Shown: positions 27,567 through 39,249 of the stretch, piece by piece | How positions within the stretch are numbered: position 1 is the first letter of the stretch | How the letters are laid out: every line of letters begins with the position of its first letter | From: Bedellia somnulentella | Taxonomy: Eukaryota > Arthropoda > Insecta > Lepidoptera > Bedelliidae | Assembly: GCA_963576735.1 (NCBI GenBank) | Contig: OY755183.1 | Span: 15,333,213-15,397,212, forward strand | DNA: 64,000 nucleotides | Direction: 5' to 3' | Made by a program: the position numbers and the translations under genes | The notes under the pieces: generated by a model | What the model was told of the DNA's origin: nothing | The model's database searches: none | The model's input: the letters and a program-made list of their open reading frames with translations, nothing else

Positions 27567-29396
27567 TTAATACTCGTCCCGAGTATTATTGCTTCCATGG
27601 TACTTCGCAAGTCGATCGATGTGAACTATTTTCGAAGCCCCTCTAGGTTGGCGTTGAATTCTGTACGTTACATCGTTTATTCTAGTGACCACCTTGTACG
27701 GTCCTTCCCACCTATTTTGTAACTTAGGGGACTTCCCTTTCTGGCGAGTTGGATTGTGTAACCAGACGAGCATACCCTCTTCGAAACGCGGCGTGTTAGC
27801 TTTACGGTCATATCTGGTTTTCATCTTTTCACTAGCATGTAAACCATTTTCACGCACTAGGGAATGTACATCTTGCATTCTTTCCCTCAAATCGCTTACA
27901 TATTCAGTTACACTCTGCGGCTCATCTGGTGACCCTCCTGTCAACAAATCTACAGGCAATCGTAGCTCTCTTCCGAAATTGACGAAAGCAGGTGTTTCCT
28001 TCGTGCTTTCGTGAACAGCTGACCGGTAAGACAGTAAAAATAATGGAATGTGTTTGTCCCAGTCCTTCTGATGTTTTTCAACCATCTTCGCCAACTGTCT
28101 CTCCAGTGTTTGGTTGAACCTCTCCACCATTCCATCTGACTGAGGATGATATGGCGTCGTCCTGGTTTTATGCATTCCAAGTAGTTTGCACACCTCTTGA
28201 AATACTTGTGACTCAAAATTTCTTCCCTGGTCAGAGTGTATCTCCAGGGGCACGCCAAATCGACAGATCACTTCCTCAACCAGTTTTGTAGCCACAGTTA
28301 TTGCTTCTTGATTGGGTATGGCAAACACTTCAGGCCACTTAGTGAAGTAATCCATCACCACCATGAAATATTTATTTCCGGACTCTGATTGTGGAAACGG
28401 TCCAGCCACATCAACGGCAATCCTCTCCCAGGGAGCTCCCACATTGTACAACCGTAATCCCCCTCTACTCCGGGTCTGCGGACCTTTCACCGCGGCACAC
28501 GTTGTACATTTCCGGCACCAGTCCTGTACGTCGTCCCTACAATGAAGCCAGTAAAACTTCGCACGAACCTTCTGCAACGTACGATTTACCCCAAGATGCC
28601 CGCCCGAAACACCGTCATGTGTTTCCCGCAGTACATCTTTAACCTTGGCTCTGGGCACGACCAATTGTAGGTGCTCTTCCTTCCTCAGCGGGCAACTTAA
28701 TCTCAAATGGCCCCTTTTCCCGCAGCCATAACAAATCGGTCCAGTACTCCTTCCGACGGGTGCTTTAATGACCTTGACGTCCTCATTTGCTTCCGCAATC
28801 TCACGAAGTCGATGAGTTTGGCGCGTATCCTGGCGGCAAGCTTCAACTTCTAGAGCGTTCGCCAAGGCATCCTTGAGAGACGTGTGGTGTTGAAGTCTCA
28901 CCGCTGTTCTCACTTCGATATCTCTGATGCCGTCGACGAATGCTTGCACCAGGTTCATTTCCACCGTCTTCGGATCTACACTGGGATAGGCCTTGCGGAC
29001 GAGCTTCTCGATTTCAAGGGCCCACTGCTGAAGTCCCTCTCCGGAACGCTGGACCCTATCACGCAGCTGAGCGCGGAACACGTGCTCCAGGTGTCGCTCT
29101 CCATAGCGAGACTCCAACGCATCCAGCAGGTCCTTGAAACCACCACTCGGAGTCGGCAGCGCCTCTATTACTGACAGTGCTTGACCTCGGAGCGCCACCG
29201 TCAGTGCAGTCAAACACTGTTCATCAGTCCAACCATTGGCAGCCGCAACAGTCTGGAACTGATGTCTATACGCCGACCAGGATGTTGTTCCGTCGTAGGG
29301 AGGAACCTTCACACGAGGACCATGGACAGCTACTACATTCTCACCGGAGACAACCTTGACCGGTCGTGATTCAAGCTGCAGAACCCTTTTCTCCAT
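27567..29396 (-). CDS. Gag-integrase fusion of a Ty3/gypsy element (609 aa)
   Basis: Residues 30-200 are a retrotransposon gag domain (PYDGTTSWSAYRHQF). A CCHC knuckle follows (C222, C225, H230, C235). About 20 residues later comes the integrase zinc finger (H260, H267, C297, C300) and the catalytic core with D329 (IAVDVAG), D389 (IHSDQGRNF) and E425 (GMVERFNQ), a DX35E triad. The C-terminal part (MLVWLHNP, then KLQNRWEGPYKVV) is the usual GPY/F-type tail. Protease, RT and RNase H, expected between knuckle and integrase, have been deleted in frame, leaving 609 codons without a stop. As such it could at most supply gag or integrase in trans. The 5' end stops 10 bp before the gap. Confidence 0.88.
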   Translation of the reverse strand: MEKRVLQLESRPVKVVSGENVVAVHGPRVKVPPYDGTTSWSAYRHQFQTVAAANGWTDEQCLTALTVALRGQALSVIEALPTPSGGFKDLLDALESRYGERHLEHVFRAQLRDRVQRSGEGLQQWALEIEKLVRKAYPSVDPKTVEMNLVQAFVDGIRDIEVRTAVRLQHHTSLKDALANALEVEACRQDTRQTHRLREIAEANEDVKVIKAPVGRSTGPICYGCGKRGHLRLSCPLRKEEHLQLVVPRAKVKDVLRETHDGVSGGHLGVNRTLQKVRAKFYWLHCRDDVQDWCRKCTTCAAVKGPQTRSRGGLRLYNVGAPWERIAVDVAGPFPQSESGNKYFMVVMDYFTKWPEVFAIPNQEAITVATKLVEEVICRFGVPLEIHSDQGRNFESQVFQEVCKLLGMHKTRTTPYHPQSDGMVERFNQTLERQLAKMVEKHQKDWDKHIPLFLLSYRSAVHESTKETPAFVNFGRELRLPVDLLTGGSPDEPQSVTEYVSDLRERMQDVHSLVRENGLHASEKMKTRYDRKANTPRFEEGMLVWLHNPTRQKGKSPKLQNRWEGPYKVVTRINDVTYRIQRQPRGASKIVHIDRLAKYHGSNNTRDEY

Positions 29397-29406
29397 TCCG
29401 CGGAAG

Positions 29407-29606
29407 NNNNNNNNNNNNNNNNNNNNNNNNNNNNNNNNNNNNNNNNNNNNNNNNNNNNNNNNNNNNNNNNNNNNNNNNNNNNNNNNNNNNNNNNNNNNNN
29501 NNNNNNNNNNNNNNNNNNNNNNNNNNNNNNNNNNNNNNNNNNNNNNNNNNNNNNNNNNNNNNNNNNNNNNNNNNNNNNNNNNNNNNNNNNNNNNNNNNNN
29601 NNNNNN
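29407..29606. other. Assembly gap (200 N)
   Basis: Exactly 200 undetermined bases between gypsy gag and a CUB-domain exon. A round number suggests a placeholder, so the true length is unknown. Confidence 0.99.
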
Positions 29607-32600
29607 ACACTATCGCTACGAGTACCGCGTGGAGCACCGCAGCTGCGTCTACGGTATCGGTTTCTATCATCGCGATCCGCTGTTGTCCGTCTCGGATCTC
29701 CGGAACGGCCTTTGGAGCGTGGTAATCCGGCACCGGGAACGTACTGTACGCGCGCGTTCTCCGAGTGCCATCGCCGGCCGTGCAGACTACAGAGTCCGAA
29801 CTACCCAGGGATGTATCCGCGTAACGTGACGTGTTACTGGACGCTGCGCCAGAAAGACGTGCCGACATGCAAGCACGCGATGATCTCTATTCGGCAGGAG
29901 CATTCTTATAAAATGCAAATGAAAAGGTCGGTGTCGATGGCGCGGTTGAATCGCACGGGGCGGTGGGTTCGCGCGTGGGGGGCGTGTGGGGGAGGCGCGG
30001 ACCGTCTCGTGGTGTACGACGGCGCTAGTACCGACGACCCGGTGCTGCTGGATTACTGCGGCGGCGCCTGGTTGCCGCCAGTCACGGCGCGCGGGCCGGA
30101 CATGCTGGTCGCGTTTCACGCCGCACCACACGCTGCGCCGCCGCAGCCTAACCCCGTTGCTAGGTTACGTGGGTTTGAGATTGAGGTTAGTTTTTTTTAA
30201 CTTGCTTGTAATTAATTCAAATATTGATATGACACGCCAAGCATATGTATAACATCTACGCAAAAAAATAATCTTACCCATATAAGATTTGATAATGGGC
30301 AAAACTTAAATTTTTTCACGCTTTGACTGAATCAGTGCAAGACCAAAATGTATGCTTTGGCCATATTCATGTTCAGTCGTTGAAAAAGGAAGAATGTGTG
30401 AACCATATTTTACCTTACGATCACAAACTACAAATTTGACAATTAAATATATTTGGATCTAATTTCTGTAAAGAGTTCCATTTTCTACTGTACAGTAAAT
30501 TTGTTTTGGTTATAATAATAATTATTTTTTCATACTCAGCACAGTAGAATATAAATAGTTAAATAATGTGTTTTTTTCATTCTTTGTACTTTTTATTTAC
30601 TAAATAAATCTTACTTACAAACCTTATTTAATTTTGCATATTTTGTTCAGGTGAGCGTCCAATTTGCCGACTCAGATTCGCTAGAATACGCTCGGGAAGC
30701 TCGTCGTTGTGAGTTCCATGTCAAAGCGGCCGCCCCACTCCCCCTTCACGCGGCGCCCTCCCCCGGCCCTGGAGGGGGGCGCTACGGAGTGTTGCACGCC
30801 CCCCTGCACACGTTGCCCCCAAACACTACTTGTACTTGGACTTTCCACGGCCGTCCCGGTGAGTAATGTCTTACCTTATGCAATATTTAAATTATAATAA
30901 GAGACCCGTATAGAAGTTATGCTTCGAGATAATTTCACTGGATCAGTATAATTAAATATTTCTCAAACCTTAATGTACTCAACATTCAAGAAAAGAGTAT
31001 GTTAAGAAAAAACCATGATAATAATGTATTACAGTTTACATCGAATTTTACTTTTAATTATCATACTTTACTGTATGTCATAATTCTATGTTAGTAGGAG
31101 TTACTTATACTAATTAATAAATAAAGGAAAGAAAAAAATTTCGGCACCGGCGGGGATCGAACCCGCGACCTCGGGTATACGCCCCCGTCGCTCTGCCAAT
31201 TGAGCTACAGTGTCGATGGCGTCCAGTGTGAAATTCTTCTATTCTTTATTTCTTTTAAAATATTAAAGTAGTTCCCTGCCTCCGAATTTTTTACAAATTC
31301 CGAAGGCCACTTGACTACCTTTTCAGATAGAATGCAAATGTTGAGAAAGCCTAACTATTGTTATAGTAACGCATAACATAATTTGAATGTTTTCGTTCAT
31401 GAAAACCTCATGTGGGGATTATTACTAATAAATAAAGGATAAATAACATTCAAATTAGGAGTTCTTTTGTAAAAAGTAAAACCTAGGGTATAAGTTTTGT
31501 TTTCGATTGAATCTAATTGATTGATTTTTTTATACCATAGGGGATAAGGTATGGATCTACTTCTCCAGTTTCACCCACTACTCACTGATAGAACCACGTC
31601 GAGAAGCCAGTGAAGAACCAGAGACGATGACGTCTGAACCGGAACGGGAGCAAACAGTCCCGTGGGTGGGCAGAGGAGGAAGTAATGCGTCCCCGTGGGC
31701 TCGACTACGAGAGATGTTGCGTAAAGCTCCTCCAACTTCGCCAACGCCATCTCCACTACCCTCTCAGTGTGCTGTCGAAGTAGCTTTGTGGGAGGGAGAA
31801 GCGGGGGGCGGCGGATCTGCGGTTCGATACTGTGATTCTGCTCCGGCACTCTGCGCTCGCGCCGCGCTTAATAACGCGACTCGAACGGTTCGCCCCTGCG
31901 CCCCTCCAAATGATGGCGTCGTTTCTAACTCGTCATTATTATCTGTATCCGTACTGACCCGTCCCGGCACGGCAACTCATCCTCTCCGGTTTGCATTACA
32001 CTACGAATTCGTCGAAGCAGCTTTGCCAGGAGAGCCACTAGTAGGACGGCGAGCGATACCGTCGGAGTGTGGACGGCTTGTAACTTTGGAAGGTGCCGTT
32101 GGATCGCCACGGAACGTTTTGTGGCTAGGAAGAGGGGGCGCCGCTCGAATCCGATGTCCACTGCGTATGACAGCAGGTGCAGGCCGACGCACGCAACTCT
32201 CGCTGTCTGCAATATCGTTAGGTAGTGACGGGCGCTGCGTCACGCGGTTGGATCCTCGAACTGGTCGTCTCGCATGTGTTCCGACTCCATCTGCTCCCGT
32301 CGGTCCCGTCTCTTCACCGCAGGACGAACTCCCAGCACAGGAAAACGAACCGGAACCTGACGGCGCACCGCCAATCGTGTCACCTCACCTATGGATATAT
32401 GACTCTACGTTCCCCGATTTTAGGGTAAGTAGTTTTCAGCGTTTCATAAACATAACTGGACCCTCAAATAGTATTGTAAAATTTGCTATTTTTGTTCGAA
32501 TCAGATGCCTTTGGCGTGTATCTGCGACGACAGTGCGATAAACTCGACAGTGGAGGGAGGTTCTTTGGAAGCGGAGCTGGTGGCACGGCGGCTGTCTCCG

Positions 32601-33656
32601 CGCGAGGACTGGCGTGACGCGGGCTGGGCAGGCTCTTGGCGGCGCTCTGCTTCTTCCACATGCCCCCCGCCACCTGCGCCACCCGCCGGGCACGCACTGC
32701 TGACGTCACACTGCAGCCCACTGCTGTTCCGGGCTGCGCCGCACCACTCCGTGTTTGTTCGAGTATGGGGCGACGAGCTACCGCTGTCACTGCCGCCGCC
32801 GGCCGCCTCCACTGCGCCTCTCGCTCCGGACCCGCCGCTTTGTCCCACCGAGACTCGGGTTCTCGTGTACGATGCTCACACTGGAAGGTATTATCAAACA
32901 ATCTTTCTTAACTTACTCATATTTAGTCGATAATACATTTTTGTTCTATGATTCATGATGATCATTGACATGGTAATATTATTATCCATTAAAAACCTTG
33001 ATGTCTCTCTTGTTATCGTGACATACTTTAAAAAGTCAAAAAAACAAATTTGATTTTTAAGTCAATTTAAATTACATAAATTACTTTCTAATTAGCAGCT
33101 TATGCAATAGTAATGAACTTTCAATACTTGTTATCATAATAGGAGACAATTAAAAACAACCATTATTTGCAGATTGCTCAAAACAATTTGTCCCGGCGAC
33201 CGTGACGACGGCTCTCGCACCGTGCAACTGTTCTCCCCCGAGTGGTGGGGCGGCAGCGTGGAACTAGGGGGCGCTCTCTTAGTTGCCGTGGCGGGAGCGG
33301 GCGTTGCTCGCGTGGCTCTCATGGAAGTTTGGCGCGGTGCGGGGGTGCCAGTGGGGGGCGGCGCGTTGCTCGACAGCAATGCTACATTAGCAGGGTGCGC
33401 TGTTTCCTGCGTGGAACTCGGTGCTTGTGTGGGGATAGCAGTGCGATGCGATGGAAATACAGACTGTCCACGAGGCGGCGACGAAGTCAACTGCGGCGCG
33501 CGATACTGGGCTGCATTGCGTGGGCGCGGGCAAGGAGCCGCCGGCGCAATAGGTGGCGCTCTTGCTGCGGCATTAATAGTGTTACTCCTCCTCCGCCGCC
33601 GCCGCCGCAAGTCCGGTCGCCGCCCCGCCTCCCCACCGCCCCTCCTGGACTCCTGA
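29607..33656 (+). CDS. CUB and LDLa domain type I membrane protein, five 3' exons
   Basis: Exons: 29607-30185 (5' in the gap), 30651-30858, 31541-32424, 32505-32887 and 33173-33656 (stop TGA). Each junction has AG/GT and the phases agree (0, 1, 0, 2). Domains in order: end of one extracellular module, a CUB domain (CRLQSPNYPGMYPRNVTCYW ... VVYDGASTDDPVLLDYCGG), a second CUB split by an intron (TLPPNTTCTWTF), two further Cys-rich CUB-like regions, an LDLa repeat (RCDGNTDCPRGGDEVNC), a transmembrane helix (GGALAAALIVLLLL) and a short Arg-rich cytoplasmic tail. It should be an extracellular-facing receptor or trafficking protein. Drosophila Culd has this kind of architecture, but orthology is untested, so no symbol is given. 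GC-rich exons, AT-rich introns. Confidence 0.85.
31121..31440 (-). repeat. tRNA-module foldback repeat, one arm (family C)
   Basis: In a CUB-gene intron. A 73-nt tRNA-like unit (31142-31214, minus) has D arm GCTC/GAGC and T arm GCGGG-TTCGATC-CCCGC with intact A and B boxes, but the anticodon stem cannot form normally. It is flanked by AAATAAAGGAAAGAAAAA. A terminal motif CATGAAAACCTCATGTGGGG at 31398 belongs to the same family. Confidence 0.75.
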
Positions 33657-35630
33657 CGACACGAGCGCTCCGTCGAGTACATACACGTAGATCGCGAGAC
33701 CACTGTGTAACTCCGGAGCGCATCACCAAAACTGTGCGATACTGTACATAAAGTGAGACTGTTTTCGATAGGGGGCGTTTGTGAAGACTATTCGCGAGTG
33801 AGAGTGACGCCCCCTTCGTGTAAAATATTTTATACGTTCATTTTATCTAGTTCATTTTGAAAATGTCGTTTATATGCACCGTTATCGTGAGTACCGTAGA
33901 TAGAATGTGTACATTACGAACTGTCCCGTCCCTTCACTCGCGTTAGAACACACGTAACTCGATATAAATAGATCCAACTAAAATAACTAAGGTTTCGTTT
34001 TATTTTCCCTACAATTAGGAATTCCTCTTATACTCATATTATGAACCTGTGTTATGAATCAAGCAATATAAGGTAGGCAAGTTACAGAACGAATTTTATA
34101 TAAAGACTTTAACCTCATAAAGCTCTTTAGCCTCACCTTGAAGCTAAAATGAGGCTAGCAGATTATTCATTAATTCTGTAGAGTAACACTGGGAAAGCGT
34201 GGATTCCATTTCAATTGTAAGCCGTTAGTTGCTAGCCCAAATAAATTTACACCATATAAAATGTCCGTTATAATATAACGTAGTTTTTTAATACACTGAA
34301 TTGATGAACTCATAAAATTTTATCAGTGCTAGTATATTTTAAAAAAAACAAGTTTCCCAGGGAAAAAATAAGTGACTATTTTTCACTAATTTTAGCACAT
34401 AAATTAGCTGTTTTTTAAAAACAAAAATCTCAATTTTAAATTTCTTTGCTGTAAAAACAAGATAGAACTTTTTGGTATTTTAATTCAAGGAATCCGTGTG
34501 ATGAATCATGATGAACCAACCAGAACCCATTCTGCATCCGCATACAAAAAGAGGTATCTATGTTGCCTTTTTTTTCGGCAACGAAATATCTAAGACATCA
34601 TTTTGTTTTATGTCAAATTTTCTTTACATGTGGGTTGTAAATTGTAGTGTGAAATAAGTAAGCAAGAATCATGAAGGCGGGCAGTTAATTCTTCAAGTCA
34701 GTTGATTAACTGGGCACACTTTTATCATGATAAACTATTTAAGTCACTTGGTTCATAACTGATAGAATTTATCTTAAAACCTTTAAAAATGAAAACCCAC
34801 TAAGAAAAGCTTATCTTCTAAGATGAATTTCCCGATGGAAAATCCTACCAAAGGCAAATTGATAAAGTTACTGGTGAAAGGAGTAATTTGACAAGAGTTT
34901 ACTTTTAAAATACAGAACGCCTGAAACAACAATAACAATACGATTAAACTTCAAACCCTTGACGTTCTGATGATGGACAGGTAAGTTAGGTATAATTTTA
35001 CTCAAACTACCAGAGGCGGCAAGTGCGTCGCCAATAGGTTGCAAATCTCTTCTATAAATAATTTGAAGATTCGGAGGAAAATTTCGTTTCATTCTTAAAC
35101 TAATCGAGTATTCTGACCCAGTGTCTTGAAATCAAATCTTTACTAACTCAAACGTCTAGTTATGCTTTTTGTTCTTACATAATGTTTTTCAGTAACCTAC
35201 CAACCTTCAGAAACGAAAACTACGATATAAATAAAATGAAACATAACGTATACTTACGCCATCAGTTCCCATTGGCGTAGGCAGAGACTATCGATTGCCA
35301 CTTTGTACGATCCTGGCAAACCTCTCTGGCTTCGTTTACATCCATCAATCTTTTCATACATGCTCTTATATTTTTCATATTTCGGACACCTGTCTTTTTG
35401 AGCACACACTCAATTTAGACCTAGTGTGTTCTCCGTGGTCGTCCTCTACTAACATCACCTTCCACATTAGCTCTATATAGATCTCATAAAAAGTAAATCC
35501 CACAAATAAGATCTTCATCATTTATCGAGGAGGCCTATATGTATATTCCTATTTGACCCATGCAGCTTCACCTGCGTTATGCATTTAAACTTATATTTTC
35601 TATAAATTAAACGAATATTATTATTTTATA
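33657..35630. other. 3' flank of the CUB gene, no further gene seen
   Basis: Contains a hairpin GGGGGCGT...ACGCCCCC (33771-33813) in the probable 3' UTR and an AATAAA at 34240. The rest is AT-rich; a few short frames show no family features. Confidence 0.5.
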
Positions 35631-35884
35631 CATATATACATACATACACATACTCACGGCTATAAATCCCTAGAAGGGGTAGCCAGAGCTAACGAGTTAG
35701 AAATTCCTCAGCCACTTGTGGAAGTTGCGTGGGGAAAAGATGGTAAAATAAAGGTTGTTGGTGATGGGTCTCCAACCGCATCGCCCAAAAATCCCTTAAA
35801 AAGCCCCAATACCGTTAGTCGCCTCTTACGTACACCCACCGGAAGAAAAGGGGTAGTGCTATTCTAAGCCGACACTACACAGCA
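35631..35884 (-). repeat. Family A repeat (A1), near consensus
   Basis: Flanked by a perfect 14 bp duplication ATTATTATTTTATA (35617-35630, 35885-35898). The best-defined insertion of the family in the window. Confidence 0.9.
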
Positions 35885-36365
35885 ATTATTATTTTATATC
35901 ATCAAATAAAAAAATAAAGTTTTTTAGGGATACTATTGTTATTATAAAACCTAGTTAATTTATTTCATCGAAACCCTTTCTGTAGTTCAGGCGTTAAGAG
36001 AACTCAATACCAATACTAAAAAAAATAACCTAGTTTATTTAAAATTGTAACGAAAACGTGAATGGTTAATTTAATAAATTGATTTAAAATTGCTTATGTC
36101 ATAAGTGGAGCCCATCGAGAACGAGAACATTTTTATTCAAACTCTACCCTCCTGTTTACCACTTTAGGAATAACACTTGTTACTTTCTCCTACACAAAAA
36201 TTTTACTGTAAAAACAAATAATAAACTCACCCAAGTAACACACCCCTATTTCATCCCCTCAGGGGTGAAATTTCTTAAACCCCTTTTCAGTGCTCACATA
36301 CACAATAACTGGACTCTGGAAAAAATTTCAAGTTTTTAAGCATAGTATTATCACATAATTTAATG

Positions 36366-36416
36366 TTTTTTGACATGAATTCCTCATGTGGGGATTATTA
36401 CTCATAAATAAAAGAT
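36366..36416 (+). repeat. Terminal fragment of family C element
   Basis: ATTCCTCATGTGGGGATTAT, as at the ends of the tRNA-module elements. The surrounding 35899-36506 is otherwise featureless. Confidence 0.6.
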
Positions 36417-36506
36417 GTTATTATCAGCTGATTGTTGATTCAAGTCGGACAGAAAATGTTGTCTCATATATATAGATTACGCTTAGACCTTTAAAGCTAG
36501 AGCAAC

Positions 36507-36638
36507 ATACATACATGCATATACTCACGGCTATAAATCCCTAGAAGGGGTAGCCAGAGCTAAGAAATTAGAAATTCAGCCACTTTTGAAAAGTTAAGCG
36601 GGGAAAAGATGGTAAAATAAAGTTAAAAACAAATAAAA
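36507..36638 (-). repeat. Family A repeat, 5'-truncated
   Basis: Only the tail half. CTAGAGCAAC at 36497-36506 and 36639-36648 is a 10 bp target duplication, so truncation happened at insertion. Confidence 0.85.
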
Positions 36639-36639
36639 C

Positions 36640-37395
36640 TAGAGCAACTTATTAGAAAAATAGATTTCCACGTATTTAATGTCGCGTGTGTCAGCTAGGT
36701 ATTTATATGACACGAACCACTTTCACCTACTAAAAATACTTAACGAGTATCAAAATTTGTAACCAAGGAGCTAAATTTTGTGGTATAGGTGTTGTTGTAT
36801 CGGTCGAGATTAAACTACAATTTTAAAACTCTTTTAAGTGTTGGTAATAGACTTCTGTGATCATTCCTTACTCGTAATCTTATTATGTGCATTCATTAAT
36901 ATACATAATTTGCATATTTTGGCCACTTTTAAATAAAGAATTTCATGGAAAGCCCAAAGAAACGATAGTTCAATTAAAATATATATATTTATTATTAATG
37001 GAAACTAACGGCGTGAGCATATGTATGTATATACACGCCATTAGTTCCTATTGAGTTAGGCATAGACTATACATTCTACTTCGGTCGATCCTGACAAACC
37101 TCTCATGAAAATTTTATATGCTTTTTAATTGTTTACACTTAAGGCCTCCAATAGTTCCAAAACTAACAAAGCGATTATACTCATGAATTTTATGACGAGT
37201 AAAAAGTAGAGGAGTTGCCCATACTGTCACCTTAAAATATGTTACGAATCTGAGATAAAGATGACTTTAGTTTATTTATTGCAATATTTATTTCATTTCT
37301 TCAAAAGGAACTAAAAATAATTAAGTATAAAACCTAAATATTGGATCAAGCTCTACGGAAGTACGTCTACGAGAATATTTGTATCTCAGATCAGT
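36640..37395. other. AT-rich interval without a gene
   Basis: Nothing recognised except a short TATGTATATACACGCCATTA repeat piece near 37020. Confidence 0.5.
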
Positions 37396-37547
37396 TCTCG
37401 TAGTCGGTCGGTTGTAGCACGTCCGCAGCGTAGCAGCCAGGCAGTGTACGTGTGGAGGTTGTAACAATGAGGCAGCATGGAACACGGAGCATTGTTAATA
37501 TGGAACAATGTGCGGGTGTTCCGAAACGTGTGAGATGGTATATTTAG
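37396..37547 (+). promoter_or_regulatory. Candidate transcription start with short leader ORF
   Basis: GATCAGTTCTCGTAGTCGG has the arthropod initiator TCAGT and lies in a locally GC-rich patch. An ATG at 37467 opens 26 codons (MRQHGTRSIVNMEQC start) ending TAG 37545-37547. No domain or downstream exon was found. Confidence 0.2.
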
Positions 37548-37721
37548 TGGATAGACTACGACTGCACTGTTGTAGTGGTTTGTTCGGAGTATTACTTCGT
37601 TTCAGGTTTGAGTTTATAATTAGGAAGGTTTGTGCATGGATTGCATTCATTTGTGTTAATTGGATTATAAAATATGAAGTATTGTACAGCAATGCTGTAA
37701 CTTACATTTTATCAATATTCA

Positions 37722-37973
37722 AATACATTCATATACTCACGTCTATTAATTTCAAAAAGGGGTAGCCAGGGCTATATCTATGGAAATACTCTAGTCACCT
37801 TTGGAAATTGAGTAAAGTCGTTACAAAGGATCAGTCGGTATAAAGGATGGTTGGTGATAAGCCGTCAGTCGCATCACCTAACAACCACTTCAAAATCTCC
37901 AAAACCAAGTTGGCTGTAAAGAACACCGCGGGATGAAATGGGTTAGTGCTATTCTGAGACGACACTACACAGC
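37722..37973 (-). repeat. Family A repeat, strongly diverged
   Basis: Still recognisable by GGGGTAGCCAGGGCTA and GACGACACTACACAGC; the middle is rearranged. Confidence 0.75.
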
Positions 37974-38020
37974 TAAGCAGACCATACTATTCGCATTAGG
38001 AAAATAATTTATTAAACATA

Positions 38021-38263
38021 ACATGAACATATACTCACGGCTTTAAATCCCTAGAAGGGGTAGCCAGAGCTAAGGAACTAGAAATTCCTCAGCCACTTTC
38101 GGATAGTTGAGTGGGGAAAAGATGGCAAAATAAAGGTTGTTGCTGATGGGTCTCCAACCGCAACGCCCAAAAATCCCTTAAAAGCCCCAATACCGTTAGT
38201 CGCCTCTTACGTACACCCATCGGCAGAAATGGGGTAGTGTTATTCTAAGCCGACACAACACAG
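38021..38263 (-). repeat. Family A repeat (A1)
   Basis: Near consensus; tail replaced by AACATAACATGAACAT. Confidence 0.85.
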
Positions 38264-38478
38264 CTAAAATAAATAAATGATTATATTCAAAATTGTAGTT
38301 TCGATGATGTAATGAGATGAACTAATGATCGTTGGTGATAGGTATCCTGCCACGATGAAATACGAAACCTCGCTAGCACCATAATTAGCCTTATATGACA
38401 CCCTCGGAAAGGGCTAGGGTAGTTATATTCTAAGCTGAAACTGTACTGCTTATTGACGCACATTACTTTAAGTTCAAC

Positions 38479-38725
38479 ATGCATACAGACATATACTCAC
38501 GGCTATAAATCCCAGAAAGGGGTAACCAGAGCTAGAATTAGAAATTCCTCAGCCACTTTTGGAAATTTGAGTGGGGAAAAGTTAGTAAAAATAAAGGTTG
38601 TTGGTGATGGGTCTCCAACCGCATCTCCCAAAAATCCTTTTTTTAGCCCCATACCGTTAGTCGCCTCTTACGTACACCCACCGGAAGAAATGGGGTAGTG
38701 CTATTCGAAACCGACACTACACAGC
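38479..38725 (-). repeat. Family A repeat (A1), private to unit 1
   Basis: AAGTTCARCA flanks it. Unit 2 has the corresponding AAGTTCAAC without the insert near 43077, an empty site. Confidence 0.85.
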
Positions 38726-38834
38726 AAAGTTCAGCAAAGAATCGTCATGGAATAACACTATTCGTTTCTTCATATCAGTGTCGTACAAGATGACTAAGAA
38801 TATCAGAGCTAATTAAAGGGTGTATTAAGTGAGT

Positions 38835-38994
38835 GTCGTGTAGTTGCGGCTTAGAATAACAATACCCCATTTCTCCGGTGGGTGTACGTAAGAGGCGACT
38901 AACGGTATTGGGGCTTTTGAGGGATTTTTGGGAGATGCGGTTGGAGACCCATCATCAACAAGCTTTATATCACCATCTTTTCCCCACGCAACTT
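38835..38994 (+). repeat. Family A repeat, 5' half
   Basis: Runs from GTCGTGTAGTTGCGGC to CCCCACGCAACTTC and is then joined to an inverted copy. Confidence 0.8.
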
Positions 38995-39249
38995 CATATA
39001 TACTCACGGCTATGATATTCATACATCACTCACCCTAGATGGGGTAGCCAGAGCTAAAGAATTAGAAATTCCTCAGCCACTTTTGGAAAGTCAAGTGGGG
39101 AAAAGATGGTAAAATAAAGGTAAAATTGGTGATGGGTCTCCATTCGCATCGCCCAAAAATCCTTTAAAAGCCCCAATACGTTAGTCGCCTCTTACGTACA
39201 CCCACCGGAAGAATAGGGGTAGTGCTATTCTAAGCCGAAACTACACAGC
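38995..39249 (-). repeat. Family A repeat, head-on with the previous one
   Basis: Full length apart from a rearranged tail region (TATGATATTCATACATCACT). The two form an inverted pair. Confidence 0.8.

Larger units (their letters stand above)
27059..29406 (-). mobile_element. Ty3/gypsy LTR retrotransposon, internally deleted
   Basis: Minus-strand element: one coding frame followed by a polypurine tract and the 3' LTR (27059-27550). The 5' LTR and leader lie in or beyond the assembly gap that begins at 29407. Protease, RT and RNase H are absent. Confidence 0.88.

Noticed and set aside
27685..29369. Plus-strand frames of 60-109 codons
   Set aside because: They are antisense shadows of the 609-codon gag-integrase frame and have no family features.
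29623..29829. Alternative frame right of the gap reading HYRYEYRVEHRSCVYGIGFY
   Set aside because: The frame kept continues without a stop into the CUB domain and reads LRLRYRF, suiting the end of a preceding module; the alternative stops within the exon.
31764..33729. Large GC-rich frames on both strands (for example 32464-32901 and 33134-33703, minus)
   Set aside because: High GC gives few stops; the plus-strand exons have matching splice sites, Cys patterns and a membrane helix, the others do not.
38453..38698. Repeated short frames with GEKLVKIKVVGDGSPTASPKNP
   Set aside because: The same peptide appears at many sites because it is the family A repeat read in one frame; it is not a protein family.
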